From: Spirulinaceae cyanobacterium SM2_1_0
GTDB taxonomy: Bacteria; Cyanobacteriota; Cyanobacteriia; Cyanobacteriales; Spirulinaceae
Assembly (NCBI GenBank): GCA_012031265.1
Contig: JAAUTY010000011.1
Location: forward strand, 20,966-84,965
Length of the DNA: 64,000 nt
Reading direction: 5' to 3'
Shown here: positions 46,440-54,800 of the stretch, in pieces
How the letters are laid out: each line of letters begins with the position of its first letter
How positions within the stretch are numbered: position 1 is the first letter of the stretch
The notes under the pieces: model-generated
Database searches by the model: none
The model's input: the letters and a program-made list of their open reading frames with translations, nothing else
What the model was told of the DNA's origin: nothing
Translations under genes and position numbers: made by a program

Positions 46440-47984
46440 GTGTCTGACCTCGCCGACTCGCTCGCCATCCACTACCACCAGCGTACCAAGTATGATCCCG
46501 ACACGCTGGCGACGAAGCATAAGCCGATTGACTGGGCGAAGCAACCCTCGCCGTTTAAGGAATACAAATTGGGGCGCGCTGTCGATCTTAAGCCCTATGT
46601 CGGCGTCAATCCGGTGGGTGATCGCCCCCGCGACGATGACCCCAATACTCTGTTCTGGCTGCGGCTCTCCCGCTTCCTCTACTGCTGTTATGGCATCACC
46701 GCTCGCATGGCGACACTGGCAGGGCCGCCCGTTTATCTGCGCGCGGCCCCTTCGGCCGGGGGTCTCTACCCGGCCGAACTCTATCTGATTTCAAGTGGGA
46801 CGTCGGCGCTACCGGCTGGACTCTACAACTATCAGGTACAAACCCATAGTTTGCTCTGCTTCTGGGAAAAGGATGTCAGCCAAGCCTTGCAACGCGCCTG
46901 CTTTTTTCACCCAGCGCTGGTGGCGACACCACTGACGCTGGTTGCTACCGCCATTTTTTATCGCTCGGCTTGGCGCTACGACGACCGCGCTTACCGCCGG
47001 ATCTACCTGGATACCGGCCACTTGCTGGGCAATATTGAGCTGGCGGGGGCGATCGCCGGGTTCCGGCCACATCTCATCGGTGGCTTCCAGGACGAAATGG
47101 TCAACAATTTGCTCTACCTGGACGCGACCGAAGAGGGGGCGACCGCGATTATTCCCTTGCTTGACCAGGATACACAACCCACGCGATCACTCCAGCCAAC
47201 CGCCCTGCCCTCGGCGATGGCGACGGACTACACGCTGGTTCCGGATGGCGAATTGCTCGGCTATTTGCACCGGGCGACGGCGATCGCCAGTGCCCAGCCC
47301 CCAGCCAGCCCTGCTCCTGACCCGTCGGCCTCCACGGTGCCGGATAAGTACAACTTTCCGTTCTGCCTCAAGGTGACGACGAGCGGCTCACATCTGGGCT
47401 TCGCTGAGCCGCGTCGAGAGATCGAGCAGGCAATCTTGCAGCGCCGCTCGACGCGCGCCTATACGGGTGAAGAACTGACGTTTGCTGAGTTGAAAGCCTT
47501 ATTGCACTTTACCTATCAGCCGCAAGATTATGTGGATCAAGGCTTAGACGGTGCGCCTGATTATTTTGACCTCAGTTTGCTGGCGACCTTCATAGCGGTC
47601 TCGGGTGTTGAGGGATTAGAAGAAGGCTGCTACTATTACGCGCCCCACGCCCAAGAATTGCGCCAGATTCGTTTCAAGAACTTCCGACGCGAGCTGCATT
47701 TTCTCTGTCTGGGGCAGGATCTGGGGCGCGATGCCGCCGCTGTCGTGTTTCATACGGCTGATCTGCGTGAGGCGATCGCCCGTTATGGCGATCGCGCCTA
47801 CCGCTACCTGCACCTTGATGCCGGGCACCTCGGCCAACGCCTCAACCTGGCTGCCGTACATCTCGATCTCGGCGTCAGCGGCATTGGCGGCTTTTTTGAC
47901 GACCAAGTGAATGAAGTCCTGGGCATCCCCACCGATGAAGCCGTTATCTACATCACGACCCTCGGCCGACCACAACGGGCATGA
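46440..47984 (+). CDS. SagB/ThcOx-type nitroreductase-fold dehydrogenase with two domains
   Basis: A 514-residue protein. The frame opens at 46320, but the GTG at 46440 gives VSDLADSLAIHYHQRTKY, the family start; upstream codons look non-coding. Two related nitroreductase-like domains are present: the first with RAAPSAGGLYPAELYLI and YRRIYLDTGHLLGNIELAGA (to about 255), the second with ILQRRSTRAYTGEELTF and [20 protein letters not shown]. SagB-type enzymes use FMN to oxidise azolines, usually beside cyclodehydratase genes; none is near here, so the substrate is unknown. A small membrane gene follows at 48017. Confidence 0.86.
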   Translation: MSDLADSLAIHYHQRTKYDPDTLATKHKPIDWAKQPSPFKEYKLGRAVDLKPYVGVNPVGDRPRDDDPNTLFWLRLSRFLYCCYGITARMATLAGPPVYLRAAPSAGGLYPAELYLISSGTSALPAGLYNYQVQTHSLLCFWEKDVSQALQRACFFHPALVATPLTLVATAIFYRSAWRYDDRAYRRIYLDTGHLLGNIELAGAIAGFRPHLIGGFQDEMVNNLLYLDATEEGATAIIPLLDQDTQPTRSLQPTALPSAMATDYTLVPDGELLGYLHRATAIASAQPPASPAPDPSASTVPDKYNFPFCLKVTTSGSHLGFAEPRREIEQAILQRRSTRAYTGEELTFAELKALLHFTYQPQDYVDQGLDGAPDYFDLSLLATFIAVSGVEGLEEGCYYYAPHAQELRQIRFKNFRRELHFLCLGQDLGRDAAAVVFHTADLREAIARYGDRAYRYLHLDAGHLGQRLNLAAVHLDLGVSGIGGFFDDQVNEVLGIPTDEAVIYITTLGRPQRA

Positions 47985-48016
47985 GGCCGAGCGTCAGCAC
48001 GCGGAGCACAGCAATT

Positions 48017-48424
48017 ATGGATCCTTGGCAGCGCTTCACACAACAACCCTGGTGGCCACTCTTCCAGGTCGCGGCAGTGACCTTGCTCCTAGCGGCGGCA
48101 GTCGATATTCTCCTCGCGCTCGGCAGCCGTCAGTGGGCTGTTGTGGCCCAGAGCCTCAACCTAATCTTTTCCTGGGGTCTGTTGGTAGCTGTGGTCGCGG
48201 GGATCGGTCTCGGCGCACTCGGTGCGCATATCTGTGAGCATTGGCAGACGCAGGTATATCTCAACCTCGCCAGCCTCTGGGCGCTGGTGCTCTGCTTGAG
48301 CGTGGCGCTCATCGTGAAAACGCTCTTACCGTTCCTCCCACACCCACTCTTTTCGCTCTCCTACGGCACGATTCTCGGCATCGTCATCGGCACGTTTTGG
48401 CGATCACGCTCTCACTGGCGATGA
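48017..48424 (+). CDS. Four-helix membrane protein, hypothetical
   Basis: A 135-residue protein. The ATG at 48017 (MDPWQRFTQQPWWPLFQVAA) is a better start than the frame's first codon. Four hydrophobic helices follow, with a His/Glu/Trp loop (AHICEHWQTQ) in the middle. It resembles small cyanobacterial membrane proteins of unknown role. It begins 32 bases after the SagB-like gene, so the two are likely co-transcribed. Confidence 0.65.
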   Translation: MDPWQRFTQQPWWPLFQVAAVTLLLAAAVDILLALGSRQWAVVAQSLNLIFSWGLLVAVVAGIGLGALGAHICEHWQTQVYLNLASLWALVLCLSVALIVKTLLPFLPHPLFSLSYGTILGIVIGTFWRSRSHWR

Positions 48425-48465
48425 AGTGATCGACGTAGAGCCAAGGATGCTGATAAAAATCCAAC

Positions 48466-49446
48466 TTAAGCCAGGCTCATCATGCCAATCAGGACATACT
48501 TGCCGTAGAACTTAGTGCGGGTGCCGTAGATCGCCACCTCAACGAGGCGACGGTCTTTGCGCTGACCTTGGAACTGATAGTCAAGGATGGGGTTGCTGCC
48601 CTGAAAGCATTGCTGAATGCGATCGCCCATCGCACTAAAATGCGTCGTAGCGACCAGCTTCAGCATCGATTCCAGACCCACCAGCTCACCAAACTCATAG
48701 CCAAAAATCTCAGCCACACGGGGATTGGCATACAGAAAGCGGCCATTCTCAGCAATGATATAAATGCCCAAGTCGGCAAGGTGACGCTCAATAGGTTCAG
48801 CGGCGGCATCAGGAGCCGATTTTTGCTGTTCTTGTTGCTGATGTTCGAGCACGTAAAGGCGCGCATTGTCCAATGCCAGTGCCATCTGTACCGCGCAAGT
48901 TTCTAGCAAATAAGCGATCTCTGGTGTGAAGTGATAGGTGTCGTGGTGGGTGAGCGTGAGAACCCCCAGCAACGACTTGCCGCGCAGGATCGGGATGCAG
49001 ATCGCGGAGCCAACCGTGTAGGGTTGGTTGGGGAGGGTCATCCAGCGCTCATCGCGGCGGGTATCTTCGATCAGGCCGATGCGGCGGTGGCGTACCACCC
49101 AGCCCGCTAGGCCTTGGTCGAGCACTTTGCCAATCAGGTTTTCGCGCTGATCCCGCACGGTTGCACCGCGCGCTAGGATACTCTCGGTCACATAGCCATC
49201 GGCATCGAGCATGAAGAGGCTGCCTTCTTGCGCAGCCACCAACTCCGAGGTCAACTTCACTGTCTGCAACAACATCGAGCGCATCATCAGCCGACCGGTC
49301 GCAGCACGACCCATCGAGACGAGCGATCGCACAAGCTCATTCTGAGCATCGAAGGCATTCTTGACCTTACGTAGCTCACTCACCTCTTGGCGGAGTGCCG
49401 TCAGTTCAGCGGCTAATTCTGCGGGGGTCAAATCGTGATCGCTCAT
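48466..49446 (-). CDS. GAF-PAS sensor protein without an output domain
   Basis: A 326-residue protein: an N-terminal coiled coil (LTALRQEVSELRKVKNAF), a GAF domain (about 60-200, with LVAAQEGSLFMLDADG and SAICIPILRGKSLLGVLTL) and a PAS domain (about 225-326, IAENGRFLYANPRVAEIFGY). It has no histidine kinase, GGDEF or DNA-binding part, so it must act through a partner. No chromophore-binding Cys-His is seen in the GAF domain, so it is not a phytochrome-like photosensor. Confidence 0.85.
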   Translation of the reverse strand: MSDHDLTPAELAAELTALRQEVSELRKVKNAFDAQNELVRSLVSMGRAATGRLMMRSMLLQTVKLTSELVAAQEGSLFMLDADGYVTESILARGATVRDQRENLIGKVLDQGLAGWVVRHRRIGLIEDTRRDERWMTLPNQPYTVGSAICIPILRGKSLLGVLTLTHHDTYHFTPEIAYLLETCAVQMALALDNARLYVLEHQQQEQQKSAPDAAAEPIERHLADLGIYIIAENGRFLYANPRVAEIFGYEFGELVGLESMLKLVATTHFSAMGDRIQQCFQGSNPILDYQFQGQRKDRRLVEVAIYGTRTKFYGKYVLIGMMSLA

Positions 49447-49523
49447 AATCCCAGTCCTTGCATCAGCCTTGCTCTATGATGATCATGACCTGCCCGATTC
49501 TAGCCCTCGCTTCTAGAGGAGGC

Positions 49524-49832
49524 TTACAGCTCGCGCTGATAGGCCTCGAGTAAATCCATTAAATCAACTTGGCATTGCATTGGTAACAAGTCCGCCAACG
49601 GCAATTCCCGTTGACCGCCACCAATCTTAACTGGAATACTTCGCAAGATCGTCAGCACACGATCTTCATCAAGCTGACTGTCCACCAGGAGCGGAAACAG
49701 TTGCTCCGCGACCGAGGTATGGAGTTGGGCATCGTTGAGGTAGAGATGCCACTTGGCAATATCGATGTAAACCACCTCGCCAATCTGGGCGGCTAATCGC
49801 TCAATGGCTTCTGTGTTGCTAGGATTGGACAT
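49524..49832 (-). CDS. DUF3181 family cyanobacterial protein
   Basis: A 102-residue protein. The frame is open to 50003, but the ATG at 49832 gives MSNPSNTEAIERLAAQIG, the family start; upstream codons belong to the neighbour's other frame. DUF3181 proteins are small, acidic and common in cyanobacteria, without a known role. It overlaps the end of the 2TM gene upstream (stop 49819) by 14 bases, so the two genes are translationally linked. Confidence 0.84.
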   Translation of the reverse strand: MSNPSNTEAIERLAAQIGEVVYIDIAKWHLYLNDAQLHTSVAEQLFPLLVDSQLDEDRVLTILRSIPVKIGGGQRELPLADLLPMQCQVDLMDLLEAYQREL

Positions 49833-50076
49833 CAGATTTTTGGGAATAATCGGCAATCCCCGCGATGAAAACCAAATGCGCCAACAAGAGCAATAACCAA
49901 GCGGCAGTGAACCACTTCGCCCAGAGCCAAGTTGCCTGCTGCACCTCATGGACAAACCAGAGTCCCGAATTGAGGAGTGCAAATACAGCGACATGAACCG
50001 CAAAATTCATGCGGTCATCGAGGCGGCGGTAGGCAGGATCCTGACGATCCGGTTGGCGAGGCCAGCGCGGGGGCAT
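49819..50076 (-). CDS. 2TM domain membrane protein
   Basis: An 85-residue protein (ATG at 50076: MPPRWPRQPDRQDPAYRRLD). Two hydrophobic helices, FAVHVAVFALLNSGLWFVHEV and WFTAAWLLLLLAHLVFIAGI, flank a short Trp-rich loop, the 2TM domain (PF13239) pattern. Function unknown. Upstream, 50077-50369 has no supportable gene. Confidence 0.8.
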   Translation of the reverse strand: MPPRWPRQPDRQDPAYRRLDDRMNFAVHVAVFALLNSGLWFVHEVQQATWLWAKWFTAAWLLLLLAHLVFIAGIADYSQKSDVQS

Positions 50077-50369
50077 AGCGATTATAGCGAGTGTCTGAGT
50101 TGCAGCGATCACACTTCTGAGCGTCGGCATGACAGAGTTGTAAGCCGGTGAACCCAGAGTGGGATGGTAGTCAAAAACTACCGTAAAAGTATTTTAACCC
50201 TTAACTACAGCTTCGATAACCTCCCCCCAGGCGACTCCGCAATTCTCAGCTTGATCGTTATCTGGGTTTGTGGTGCAGATCCATCACGAAACAATGAGGT
50301 TTCTAGGAATCGCGATTACAATCATTCCCAACAACGTCTGTTTATGAGTACGAAGCCGGCAACCTCACC

Positions 50370-50597
50370 TCAGTTGAGACACCGACGGGCAAAGTCAGCT
50401 ACGAGATTGATATACATCTTCAGGCACTCTCGCCGCACCTCATCGCTGTAGCCCTGATGCGATCCGTAGTCTGTAATGCATTGCCGACCGCACCCTACAC
50501 ACAGATGATTCGGTTTCCCTCTCTTGTGCCCGTTCTTGCAGATATGAGATGAGTACCATTCTGAAACATTACATCGGGTGCGTCTCCTTCTCTGCAA
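50370..50597 (-). pseudogene. IS1-family transposase (InsA-like) N-terminal remnant
   Basis: About 60 codons match the zinc-ribbon and start of IS1-type InsA: SSHICKNGHKRGKPNHLCVG, CGRQCITDY, GYSDEVRRECLKMYIN. After MYIN the family sequence stops and the frame ends in unrelated residues, so the rest of the element is gone. One cysteine of the first zinc knuckle is also lost. It is a dead fragment beside the Uma2 cluster. The flanking 50598-50803 holds nothing recognisable. Confidence 0.78.
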
Positions 50598-50803
50598 TTA
50601 CGCAACGCCCACCCGTCTCGCGAGTGACGACCCCTCTGTTGCTAGCTCCCGGCGCTGGCTCGGCTTAGCCTGAATATAGCGCAGCGACTGACCTGTCTTG
50701 ATCCAGGCTACATTTCCCCGCCATTCTGAAGACATCTTGGGTTGAAGATTTTCAAATTGATCACTTTCCCCATCGTGTTCGGCAACATACGTGCAACCAA
50801 ACT

Positions 50804-51670
50804 TCAAGGAGCGTCTGGATCGATCCCCAGTTGCCGCAACCTTGCTGCGAGCAGGTCAGCGCGTTGCCGCTCCTGTTCGGCGCGCTGCCGCTCCTGTTCG
50901 GCGCGTTGCCGCTCCTGTTCGGCGCGTTGCCGTTCCTGTTCGGTGCGCTGCCGCTCCTGTTCGGCGCGCTGCCGCTCCTGTTCGGTGCGCTGTTGCTCCT
51001 GTTTGGCACGCTCGTGACCGTTCAAGAGCAGATTGCCATCGCTATCCCACCAGCGTAACCAGGGGAATGTCTGATTGAGGTACTGCCCCTGCCAGATGCC
51101 CAACTCCACGCCCAGTGGTGCGATTGGAAAATGCCCGCGCTCGTTGGGGTCGCGGCGTTGATAGTGGTTGGTGACCAGTTCGTACACTTCGACGGCTGCC
51201 TTCTCGACTTCATAAATGGCATAGAAGGGAACGCGAATCGCTTGTTCATAGACCCAAAATTTACCTGCTTTTGAGTCATTATCCGCCAAAGGTGAGGTGG
51301 CATCACGCTCTTCAGAACCATCCCCCGAAACAAATTCAATCACAATCAGGGGCGCAACAATCTCTTGCCAAAGAACATAAGAGCGCCGTCTTTTGCCATC
51401 TAGTAATGGTGGCACGTCGGGAACATAGAACCAATCCGGGGCTTCAGCGCCGCGTTCTAGCGGCTCCACGAGCCGCCAATAGATGCCGCAGTCTTGACCG
51501 ATGGCGTACTGTCCAGTGGGATGGAGGGTGTCGAGAACTGGACAGATAGAATCGGTGAGCAATAGGCTCTGCGGATGCTCCTGAAAGTTTTTCACAAACG
51601 TCCCATCGGTTTCGGGTAGTTGCGTGTGGTCAGGTAGGGTCAGGATTGGTTGGGATTGGGCGACGGTCAT
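50804..51670 (-). CDS. Uma2 family protein with C-terminal heptad-repeat coiled coil
   Basis: A 288-residue protein (ATG at 51670). The Uma2 nuclease fold occupies about 1-210 with WFYVPDVPPLLDGKRRRSYV, then IVAPLIVIEFVSGDGSEERD and GKFWVYEQAIRVPFYAIYEV, the usual Asp/Glu positions. From about residue 220 come seven units of R(A/T)EQERQ and RADLLAARLRQLGIDPDAP. A long Gln/Glu/Arg coiled coil is a variable tail in this family. The gene is the first of three consecutive Uma2 genes on the same strand. Confidence 0.87.
   Translation of the reverse strand: MTVAQSQPILTLPDHTQLPETDGTFVKNFQEHPQSLLLTDSICPVLDTLHPTGQYAIGQDCGIYWRLVEPLERGAEAPDWFYVPDVPPLLDGKRRRSYVLWQEIVAPLIVIEFVSGDGSEERDATSPLADNDSKAGKFWVYEQAIRVPFYAIYEVEKAAVEVYELVTNHYQRRDPNERGHFPIAPLGVELGIWQGQYLNQTFPWLRWWDSDGNLLLNGHERAKQEQQRTEQERQRAEQERQRTEQERQRAEQERQRAEQERQRAEQERQRADLLAARLRQLGIDPDAP
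50864..51010 (-). repeat. Seven tandem 21-base units coding R(A/T)EQERQ
   Basis: 147 bases within the gene above. The units code RAKQEQQ once and R(A/T)EQERQ six times. The DNA units are close to identical (GCGCGTTGCCGCTCCTGTTC-type), so copy number may vary by slippage. The heptad period gives a regular coiled coil. Confidence 0.9.
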
Positions 51671-51910
51671 AGTCACGCTCCGCAAATGCGGGTTGAACCG
51701 GTTGGCACAAGTCTCTTGATTTTAGTTTGTTTCCTCACTGTGGGAGGCGCATGGCGCTTGCGTGGCTTTGGCGGTTCCCATGCTTTTCTCGGTTGTCCGG
51801 GGTCTACCAGGGGCTGCCGACCAAGGAAGCCGCTCCAGAAATAGGGGTGTTGGAAGCGGCGATCGCCCGCTATGGTCAATTCTGGTGTCAACTGACACGA
51901 CCCACGCCCC

Positions 51911-52666
51911 TCACGCCAAGGTCTCCGGATCGACCCCCAATTCTCGCAACTTGGCGGCTAGCCGTTCCTGTTGCGATCGCGCGGCGGCGGCTTGTTGCTC
52001 CGCGGCGTCAGCTCGCTGTTGGGCTGCCGCTGCCTGATGTTGGGCGTCTTGAGCGGCGGCGATCGCCTGCTCCGCGTCCTCCTCTGGTATCGGTAACAAC
52101 TCGCCAGCCGCCGTAAACCAGCGCAGTTTACCGGCGTGCTTGCCCAAGTAGAGCTGGAGCTGGTCGCTCCAAAGCCAGCCCTGTTCATTGGGGGCGATCG
52201 CTTCATAGCGACCATTGACTAAGGTGAATCCAGCGAACTCTTCGCCGCTCTGGGGATCGAACCAGAAATAGTTGGGGGTGCGGAAGATGTCTTGGTAAAT
52301 CTGCTTCTTCTTGCCGCGATCCTGTCGAGCGGTCGAGGCCGAGAGCAATTCGACGATCACATTCGGGTAGCGTCCGCCCTCATTCCAGACGACCCAACTC
52401 CGGCGCGGTCGGGGATCAGCGCCGAGGACGACAAAGAAATCCGGGCCACGAAAATCCTGGCTTTTGTCCTGGTTCGGGCTGTAGAAGATGGTTAAATTGC
52501 CCGTCGCGTAGAAGTCCTGGCGATCGCGCCAGGCCCACTTCAAACCTTGCAGCAGCAAGAAAACCTGGAATAGATGCAGGTCAGATTCCAAGGGGGGTTC
52601 GTCACTCTCAGGTTCGGGGAGTAGCTGCGCGATCGCCAGCGGCGGCACAGGCACAGGTTGGGGCAT
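51911..52666 (-). CDS. Uma2 family protein with coiled-coil tail
   Basis: A 251-residue protein. The Uma2 fold is in residues 25-190 with GPDFFVVLGADPRPRRSWVV (Asp) and VIVELLSASTARQDRGKKKQ (Glu), then IYQDIFRTPNYFWFDPQ. A tail of Ala/Gln-rich coiled coil ends QERLAAKLRELGVDPETLA, the same end motif as the previous gene (LAARLRQLGIDPDAP). That shared tail argues for common descent. Second of the three-gene Uma2 cluster. Confidence 0.87.
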   Translation of the reverse strand: MPQPVPVPPLAIAQLLPEPESDEPPLESDLHLFQVFLLLQGLKWAWRDRQDFYATGNLTIFYSPNQDKSQDFRGPDFFVVLGADPRPRRSWVVWNEGGRYPNVIVELLSASTARQDRGKKKQIYQDIFRTPNYFWFDPQSGEEFAGFTLVNGRYEAIAPNEQGWLWSDQLQLYLGKHAGKLRWFTAAGELLPIPEEDAEQAIAAAQDAQHQAAAAQQRADAAEQQAAAARSQQERLAAKLRELGVDPETLA

Positions 52667-52725
52667 TTCAACAGGAGCTACAGGGAGTCATTGGTACATA
52701 GGATTTTCCCAGTGTAGACGCCATG

Positions 52726-53316
52726 CTAAGAACCGGAGCCAAACAGGTCTTGAACTGTGAAGGTGCAGTCGGAGAATGCTTGTAGACCAATGGTTTGCTG
52801 ACCGCGCAGGATGGTTTGGCGCTCATAGCCATCGGGTCGGGGAGCGCGGAAGCTATGCAGTTGCTGGGTGCTGAGATCGATAACCCAGTAATCCTGGATG
52901 CCGGCAGCAGCGTAGAGGTTGGCTTTGATGTTGAGGTCCCGGCTGAGGGAGGTATCGGCAATTTCAATCAGCAGGAAAACTTCGGCAGGGCTGGGGTGTT
53001 GCTCGGCGTAGAAACTTGGCTCAGGGCGCACCACCGCAATATCGGGTTCGGGTTCCGAGTAGTCATTGATGCGGATCGGATCTTGGAGCCGCACGAGGAC
53101 TTGCGCGCCGAGACGACCTTCGAGCAGTTTTTCGATGCGCTTACAGAGGGCGCTATGGGCAGGCCCTTTGGGCATTTTTTCCAGGATGTGCCCGTGGATC
53201 AGTTCGAGACGTTCATCGGCACTGAGAATTCCGACTTCAGCCATGCGGTGATAATCGACCACGCTGAGCAGCCGCTGCGGGCTGGTCGGAGTGGGTCGGT
53301 TGGTCGTGGTAGTCAT
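52726..53316 (-). CDS. Uma2 family putative endonuclease
   Basis: A 196-residue protein. The frame opens at 53433, but the ATG at 53316 (MTTTTNRPTPTSPQRLLSVV) fits the family start. SEPEPDIAVVRPEPSFYAEQ (Asp) and VFLLIEIADTSLSRDLNIKA (Glu, Lys-like), then YAAAGIQDYWVIDLS are typical Uma2 motifs with the likely PD-ExK active site. It has no coiled-coil tail, unlike the two genes before it. Third gene in the cluster. Confidence 0.89.
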   Translation of the reverse strand: MTTTTNRPTPTSPQRLLSVVDYHRMAEVGILSADERLELIHGHILEKMPKGPAHSALCKRIEKLLEGRLGAQVLVRLQDPIRINDYSEPEPDIAVVRPEPSFYAEQHPSPAEVFLLIEIADTSLSRDLNIKANLYAAAGIQDYWVIDLSTQQLHSFRAPRPDGYERQTILRGQQTIGLQAFSDCTFTVQDLFGSGS

Positions 53317-53346
53317 CACAATTTTCCGTTGCCGACTTCTCAAGAC

Positions 53347-53377
53347 TAAACCCCCTGCCAGCGCGGCGGGGGGTTTA
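53347..53377 (-). terminator. Hairpin downstream of chlP
   Basis: TAAACCCCC pairs with GGGGGTTTA with a 13-base loop, 34 bases past the chlP stop. On the leftward strand it lacks a long T-run, so it could be a stabilising 3' hairpin or weak terminator. Confidence 0.6.
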
Positions 53378-53410
53378 ACTTGAGGGCAAAATGTGGCTTG
53401 GAAGTGTCGC

Positions 53411-54634
53411 CTAGGGAGCGAGGGCATTGCCACGCAGCAGGCTGCCGATCGTCTTCGCCGTGATCTTCATCTGCACCAAGGGGTTCGAGGGCACGACCGT
53501 CTTGTACAGGTAGCTGTCAAAAGTCAGACGCTGCACATCGATGTCGCTGCACATTTCCACGAACGCTTCGCGAGTCGCATCGGAGCGATAGAAGACCCGT
53601 TGTAAGAGATCGAGCACCTTGTAGGTCATGCCATACTTGCGATCCCAAAGCTTCAGATAGCGCTTGAGATCCGCTTCCGTTGGGATGCGCTGACCGCTAT
53701 TGCTTGCCGCTACGATCGTTTCTGCACACATCCGCGCTGACTTCGCGGCGAAGTAGATGCCTTCACCAGAAGATTTCGTCACTGTGCCAGCGGCATCGCC
53801 GACGAGGGCGACGCGACCGCGAACGCGGTGCGGGCGGGGATGTTCGGGGATCGGGTGGGCTTCAACCTTGATGATCTGACCGCCGACGAGACGGTGAGCG
53901 GCGCGAGCACGGATCCCGGCTTGCAGGTTTTTGATCGTCGCCTTGTGCGCCTTCATCGTGCCGGTGCCGACGGCGACGTGATCGTGCTTCGGGAAGACCC
54001 AGGCGTAGAAGTCGGTGGAAACATCGTCGCCGACGTACATTTCCGCCAAATCTTCGTAGTAGGCCATTTGCGCTTCCGGCAGGCGGATGCGCTCTTGGAA
54101 GGCGATCGCGTAGTTATAGTCCCCCGCCTCGATCGCCTTCGCCACCCGTGAATTGGCCCCGTCAGCCCCGATGACCAGATCCACCTTCAGCGACTTCATC
54201 TCGCCGGTTTTCGTGCCGTTCGAGTGATCCGCGTAGTGGAGCGTGTAGGCTTCGCGATCCGTGGTCGGAATATCGAGTTGATAAACCGTGCCGTTGATCA
54301 GCTTCGCGCCCAAGCGAGCGGCGCGATCGCGCATGAAACCATCCAGCACCTCACGCCGACACATACCGATGTATTCATCCGGTTTCAGCGTCTGCCCGAT
54401 GTTCACCTCCACATTGGAGGGTGAGATCATCTTCATTTTGGTGACGCGCCGATCGATGATTTCCGGCGGGAGTTCAAATTCGCTGACCATGCAGAGCGGA
54501 ATCGCGCCGCCGCAGGGCTTGGCGTTATCTAATTTGCGTTCAAATAAATAGGTTTCAATACCCGCTTTTGCCAGAGTCTCCGCCGCCGAAGATCCAGCTG
54601 GCCCAGCGCCAACCACAGCAACCCGTAACACCAA
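53411..54634 (-). CDS. chlP: Geranylgeranyl diphosphate/geranylgeranyl-chlorophyll reductase ChlP
   Basis: A 407-residue flavoprotein. The N-terminal dinucleotide motif is VVGAGPAGSSAAETLAKAG, followed by KPCGGAIPLCMV, characteristic of this reductase. A second conserved block is VALVGDAAGTVTKSSGEGIY. It reduces geranylgeranyl groups to phytyl for chlorophyll and tocopherol. Very similar in length and motifs to known cyanobacterial ChlP. Monocistronic. Confidence 0.95.
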   Translation of the reverse strand: MVLRVAVVGAGPAGSSAAETLAKAGIETYLFERKLDNAKPCGGAIPLCMVSEFELPPEIIDRRVTKMKMISPSNVEVNIGQTLKPDEYIGMCRREVLDGFMRDRAARLGAKLINGTVYQLDIPTTDREAYTLHYADHSNGTKTGEMKSLKVDLVIGADGANSRVAKAIEAGDYNYAIAFQERIRLPEAQMAYYEDLAEMYVGDDVSTDFYAWVFPKHDHVAVGTGTMKAHKATIKNLQAGIRARAAHRLVGGQIIKVEAHPIPEHPRPHRVRGRVALVGDAAGTVTKSSGEGIYFAAKSARMCAETIVAASNSGQRIPTEADLKRYLKLWDRKYGMTYKVLDLLQRVFYRSDATREAFVEMCSDIDVQRLTFDSYLYKTVVPSNPLVQMKITAKTIGSLLRGNALAP

Positions 54635-54800
54635 GGTTCTTTCTCCCGAATTAACTGAGTGCTATTTGCATTTACAGGTTCGCATCGTACCACGGCGATT
54701 TCAGCCGACCGGCGGCACTAGGGGCGATCGCCGCCAAGTTGCAACAGAGTTTAACAACTTCAGCAATATTCCGTAACATTTCGCCCGATTTCGTTACGCC

